44,050 bases of DNA from an uncultured Lachnospiraceae bacterium (GTDB lineage Bacteria; Bacillota; Clostridia; Lachnospirales; Lachnospiraceae), in assembly GCA_947305245.1 (NCBI GenBank), contig CAMZDG010000024.1, positions 1-44,050 on the forward strand, read 5' to 3'. Below, piece by piece: positions 41,679 to 44,050 of this stretch. The translations under genes and the position numbers were made by a program. Under the pieces are notes generated by a model that had not been told where the DNA came from, did no database searches, and saw only the letters and a list, made by a program, of their open reading frames with translations. The first letter of the stretch is position 1, and each line of letters begins with the position of its first letter.

Positions 41679-42521
41679 GTGAGCAAACAAAAATCTAGTA
41701 TTATGTTGAAACAAACGAATCTTTATGAGGAGGCGAGACGAAGGTGCAAAGAACTTCTTTCGATTAGAAAAGCATTGGAAGTTTCTTTGGCAAAGGCACC
41801 GCCCGAAAGAATTCACGTCATGTGTAGCGGCGAGAAGGCGAAGTTTTACTTAAGGAGCGGAAAGACTGATAAAACTGGCGTGTACATTCCTAAGTCTGAA
41901 ACGGCTAAAATTCAAACTTACATGCAAAAGCAGTATGATGATAAAGTTCTTAAGTTGATCAATCAAGAGATTCATATTCTGGAAAGAATTCTCAGAAAAT
42001 CTGAAAACATCATCAATGAAATTCAGCAAGTCTATTCTAATAATCCCCAAGAAGTGAAAAAGTATCTTCATCCCCTCGACATGTCAGATGAAGATTTTAT
42101 AAATTACTGGCAAAGCATTCCTTATGAACGGAAGCCAATCCCGGATTACATGCCGTTTTATGAGACGAAACGCAAAGAAAGAGTCAGGTCGAAATCTGAA
42201 ATCAACATCGCCAACGCTCTTGTAGAGCATGGAATTCCATATAAATACGAGTGTCCTTTGATTTTGAAAAATGGGACCAAGATCCATCCTGATTTTAAGG
42301 TTCTAAACATTAGGGAAAGGCGGGAGATTTACTGGGAACACAGAGGTATGATGGATGATAAGGACTATGCAAAAAGCTCTGTTCTAAGGTTGAAAACCCT
42401 TATGCAAAATGGGATTTTTCTAGGGCGGGACCTTATCATTACCGAGGAGACGAGCGCAAATCCATTGGGGATGGATGAGATCGACGCCATTATCAAACAA
42501 TACTTTTATTACGGAAAATGA
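41679..42521 (+). CDS. PD-(D/E)XK nuclease-like protein, unrecognised family
   Basis: 280 residues with a GTG start at 41679 and AAAGGAGGA 6 nt upstream (the overlapping ATG at 41677 meets a stop at once). The N-terminal 130 residues are helical and basic. From about 170 the pattern fits a PD-(D/E)XK nuclease fold: RSKSEINIANALVEHG (Glu), KIHPDFKVL (Asp) and IYWEHRGMMDD, where ExH stands in for ExK. The closing GRDLIITEE strand is also typical. Codon use is more AT-rich than in upstream genes, suggesting transfer. The DNA-cleavage role is an inference. Confidence 0.65.
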   Translation: MSKQKSSIMLKQTNLYEEARRRCKELLSIRKALEVSLAKAPPERIHVMCSGEKAKFYLRSGKTDKTGVYIPKSETAKIQTYMQKQYDDKVLKLINQEIHILERILRKSENIINEIQQVYSNNPQEVKKYLHPLDMSDEDFINYWQSIPYERKPIPDYMPFYETKRKERVRSKSEINIANALVEHGIPYKYECPLILKNGTKIHPDFKVLNIRERREIYWEHRGMMDDKDYAKSSVLRLKTLMQNGIFLGRDLIITEETSANPLGMDEIDAIIKQYFYYGK

Positions 42522-42542
42522 ATGCCTGTCATTACAAAGCTT

Positions 42543-42669
42543 AATTGCATCATCAATTCTTCAACTACATCATTTTGACAAAAATGATGCAGTTGAAGTT
42601 GACAATGAGTATGTTAGGTTATATCATTTAATTACATCATAATACCCAATTTTGAGTAAATTGATGCAT
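42543..42669. promoter_or_regulatory. Operator-like repeats around the fic promoter
   Basis: AAYTRCATCAT-type sites occur at 42543-42553, 42563-42573 and 42630-42640, in reverse at 42584-42594, and in a degenerate form (TTGATGCAT) at 42661-42669. Two of them form an 18-bp stem with one mismatch (42559-42576 with 42581-42598). Confidence 0.7.
42599..42627 (+). promoter_or_regulatory. Sigma-A promoter of fic
   Basis: Consensus -35 TTGACA (42599-42604), a 17-bp spacer, and -10 TATCAT (42622-42627). It lies between the operator-like inverted repeat and the 42630 site. Confidence 0.85.
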
Positions 42670-42685
42670 GAATGAGGAGATTAAA

Positions 42686-43744
42686 ATGAGAACTTTTGAT
42701 TTTGGAAAGAAATGGGAAAAACTATTGACGCCAGAGATCGTGGCTCTGCTAACGCAGATCCATGAATATAAAGGGGAACAGACGCTTTTTATTGGAGCAA
42801 AGGTGGATGCCCTGAAACAGCTTGTCGAGATCGCAAAGATTCAGAGTACCGAGGCATCCAACAAAATTGAGGGCATCTATACTTCGAACGCCAGACTGAA
42901 GGCCCTTGTAAAAGACAAAACGACCCCTAAGACGAGAAACGAGCGTGAAATTGCCGGATATCGTGACGTGTTAAATACGATCCATGAAAGTCATGATTAC
43001 ATTTCCATCAGGCCGAACATGATTCTGCAGCTTCACAGGGACCTTTATAAATTCGAAGGCTATGACATCGGCGGAAAGTATAAAGCAGCGGATAACATCA
43101 TTGAGGAAGAAGATGAGCAAGGAAACAAATTTGTGCGCTTCAAACCGGTTCCAGCGTGGGAAACACCAGAGGCAATTGAGAATCTTTGCAATGAGTTTAA
43201 TAAAGCTCTTGGAACTGGGACAATAGATCCGCTGCTTTTGATACCAATGTTTATATTGGATTTCCTGTGCATCCATCCATTTAATGATGGTAACGGCAGA
43301 ATGAGTAGATTGTTAACGCTGCTTATGCTATACAGGGCTGGATACATCGTTGGAAAGTATATCAGTATCGAGAATTTGATTGAAAAAACGAAAGCTTCGT
43401 ATTATGAATGTTTGCAGGAAAGTTCTCTTAACTGGCACGAGGGAGAGAATAATTATGTCCCGTTTGTGCAATATATGCTTGGCGTTGTGGTTGCGGCTTA
43501 CAGGGACTTTTCAGAGCGAGTGCAGACATTAGCCGGTAGTGGACTCTCAAAACCAGAGCGTATCGCGGAGCTTATCAAAAACACCTATGGCGAGATTACA
43601 AAGTCGCAAATCATGGAGAAGTGCCCTGATATCAGCCGTATAACGGTTGAAAGGACTTTGGCAGATCTCTTGGCATCGGATAGCATAATTAAGATTGGTG
43701 GTGGCAGATATACAAAATATGTTTGGAACAGAGACAAAGAATAA
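42686..43744 (+). CDS. Fic-family protein with inhibitory motif and C-terminal winged helix
   Basis: 352 residues from the ATG at 42686, with GAGGAG 6 nt upstream; the ATG at 42668 is an alternative. The Fic core motif starts at His197 in HPFNDGNGRMSR, complete for AMP transfer. An N-terminal inhibitory motif SxxxEG (S58-N-K-I-E62-G) marks a class II, self-inhibited Fic protein. Residues 285-350 look like a winged helix (GEITKSQIMEKC, RITVERTLADLL, GGGRYTKYVW). The protein probably modifies a target with AMP and may bind its own promoter through the wing domain. Confidence 0.92.
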   Translation: MRTFDFGKKWEKLLTPEIVALLTQIHEYKGEQTLFIGAKVDALKQLVEIAKIQSTEASNKIEGIYTSNARLKALVKDKTTPKTRNEREIAGYRDVLNTIHESHDYISIRPNMILQLHRDLYKFEGYDIGGKYKAADNIIEEEDEQGNKFVRFKPVPAWETPEAIENLCNEFNKALGTGTIDPLLLIPMFILDFLCIHPFNDGNGRMSRLLTLLMLYRAGYIVGKYISIENLIEKTKASYYECLQESSLNWHEGENNYVPFVQYMLGVVVAAYRDFSERVQTLAGSGLSKPERIAELIKNTYGEITKSQIMEKCPDISRITVERTLADLLASDSIIKIGGGRYTKYVWNRDKE

Positions 43745-43756
43745 AGGAGAAGAACG

Positions 43757-43823
43757 ATGACGGGAGAAAGAATAGAAAAAACGACTTGAAAAAGTAATAC
43801 AAATGAGTGGGAATAACCGATAG
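43757..43823 (+). pseudogene. Very small frameshifted reading frame, possible gene remnant
   Basis: An AAGGAGA ribosome site precedes ATG 43757, but the frame ends after 10 codons at 43789. Omitting one A from the run of six A at about 43777-43782 keeps the frame open to 43823 (ending QMSGNNR). A decayed or very small gene is possible. Confidence 0.3.
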
Positions 43824-43863
43824 TAAGAATTTGTTTGATCCTATCATCGTTTAGTTTTCAAAA

Positions 43864-43902
43864 TTCCGGTGCCCCAATCTAGGGCACCGGAAATCTCTTT
43901 AT
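43864..43902 (+). terminator. Rho-independent terminator after fic
   Basis: TTCCGGTGCCC (43864-43874) pairs with GGGCACCGGAA (43882-43892), an 11-bp perfect stem with a 7-nt loop, then a T-rich tail. Confidence 0.88.
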
Positions 43903-43931
43903 TTCTTTTCTGATCAGAAGCATCATAATCC

Positions 43932-43967
43932 CATTATTGAATCGTAAGTAGCATTATTGAATCATAA
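43932..43967 (+). repeat. 16-bp direct repeat
   Basis: CATTATTGAATCGTAA (43932-43947) recurs with one change at 43952-43967, period 20 bp. Confidence 0.8.
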
Positions 43968-43980
43968 ACTTTGACATTCC

Positions 43981-44050
43981 GCCGCCAGGAAGCAAGCGCG
44001 AGGGACAAAACAGAGCAAGAAGGGAAGAATTGTCCCTGCCCCGCCGCCAG
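43981..44050. repeat. Inverted repeat framed by CCGCCGCCAG copies at the window edge
   Basis: AGGGACAA (44001-44008) and TTGTCCCT (44030-44037) are inverted. CCGCCGCCAG occurs at 43979-43988 and 44041-44050. It could be the edge of a dispersed repeat that continues beyond the window. Confidence 0.5.

Larger units (their letters stand above)
43745..44050 (+). other. Gene-poor end of the window
   Basis: Contents: a short frameshifted reading frame (43757-43823), the fic terminator, a direct repeat (43932-43967), and an inverted repeat near 44001-44037 with CCGCCGCCAG copies on both sides. No complete gene is seen. Confidence 0.6.

Overview
The window reads as chromosomal DNA of a spore-forming Clostridia member, most likely a Lachnospiraceae species. 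The signs are moderate GC, strong AGGAGG-type ribosome binding sites, consensus sigma-A promoters with 17-bp spacers, a PdaA-type spore cortex deacetylase beside a Csp-like subtilisin, and carbohydrate ABC importers without their own ATPase. This is inferred from gene content and sequence style; no database search was possible.

Layout. (1) Positions 1-12708 hold a polysaccharide-uptake locus: the end of a solute-binding protein, two permeases, an NHL beta-propeller/TPR protein, a Yip1-like membrane protein, a 950-residue DUF5696-type protein, a second permease pair, a second solute-binding lipoprotein and a GH5 lipoprotein. (2) 12765-15474: a subtilisin-like protein whose catalytic Ser position is Gly, then a PdaA-like deacetylase. 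(3) 15570-19423: a CbiT-like methyltransferase and a DUF2007-like protein (minus strand), full-length guaA, and an MgtC-family protein (minus). (4) 19613-25839: an operon-like row of a divergent methionyl-tRNA synthetase-like protein, a TIR-TM-Sel1 protein, a polytopic membrane protein, and a coiled-coil protein that I read as a truncated SF1 helicase with destroyed Walker motifs. (5) 25975-29271: a cyclic-nucleotide-binding domain fused to an NhaC-type antiporter, a solitary vsr, and a DUF3267 zincin. (6) 29346-35507: alpha/beta hydrolase, membrane-anchored MurF-like ligase, Ddl, VanX-like dipeptidase and an unrecognised membrane protein. (7) 35581-38451: CPBP protease, MFS exporter and TetR regulator (minus), with paired operators around the tetR promoter. 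(8) 38589-41144: sigma factor, membrane anti-sigma candidate, and a second GMP-synthase-like protein lacking the glutaminase domain. (9) 41145-44050: an AT-richer accessory stretch with tandem repeats (15 bp and 63 bp), a PD-(D/E)XK nuclease-like protein and a Fic protein with operator-like repeats around its promoter.

The likeliest undescribed systems are the TIR/pseudo-helicase operon (19613-25839), the uptake locus in which two importers share a beta-propeller, Yip1 and DUF5696 protein, and the Csp-like pseudoprotease paired with PdaA. Promoters, terminators and operators were found by eye; spacings were counted from coordinates.
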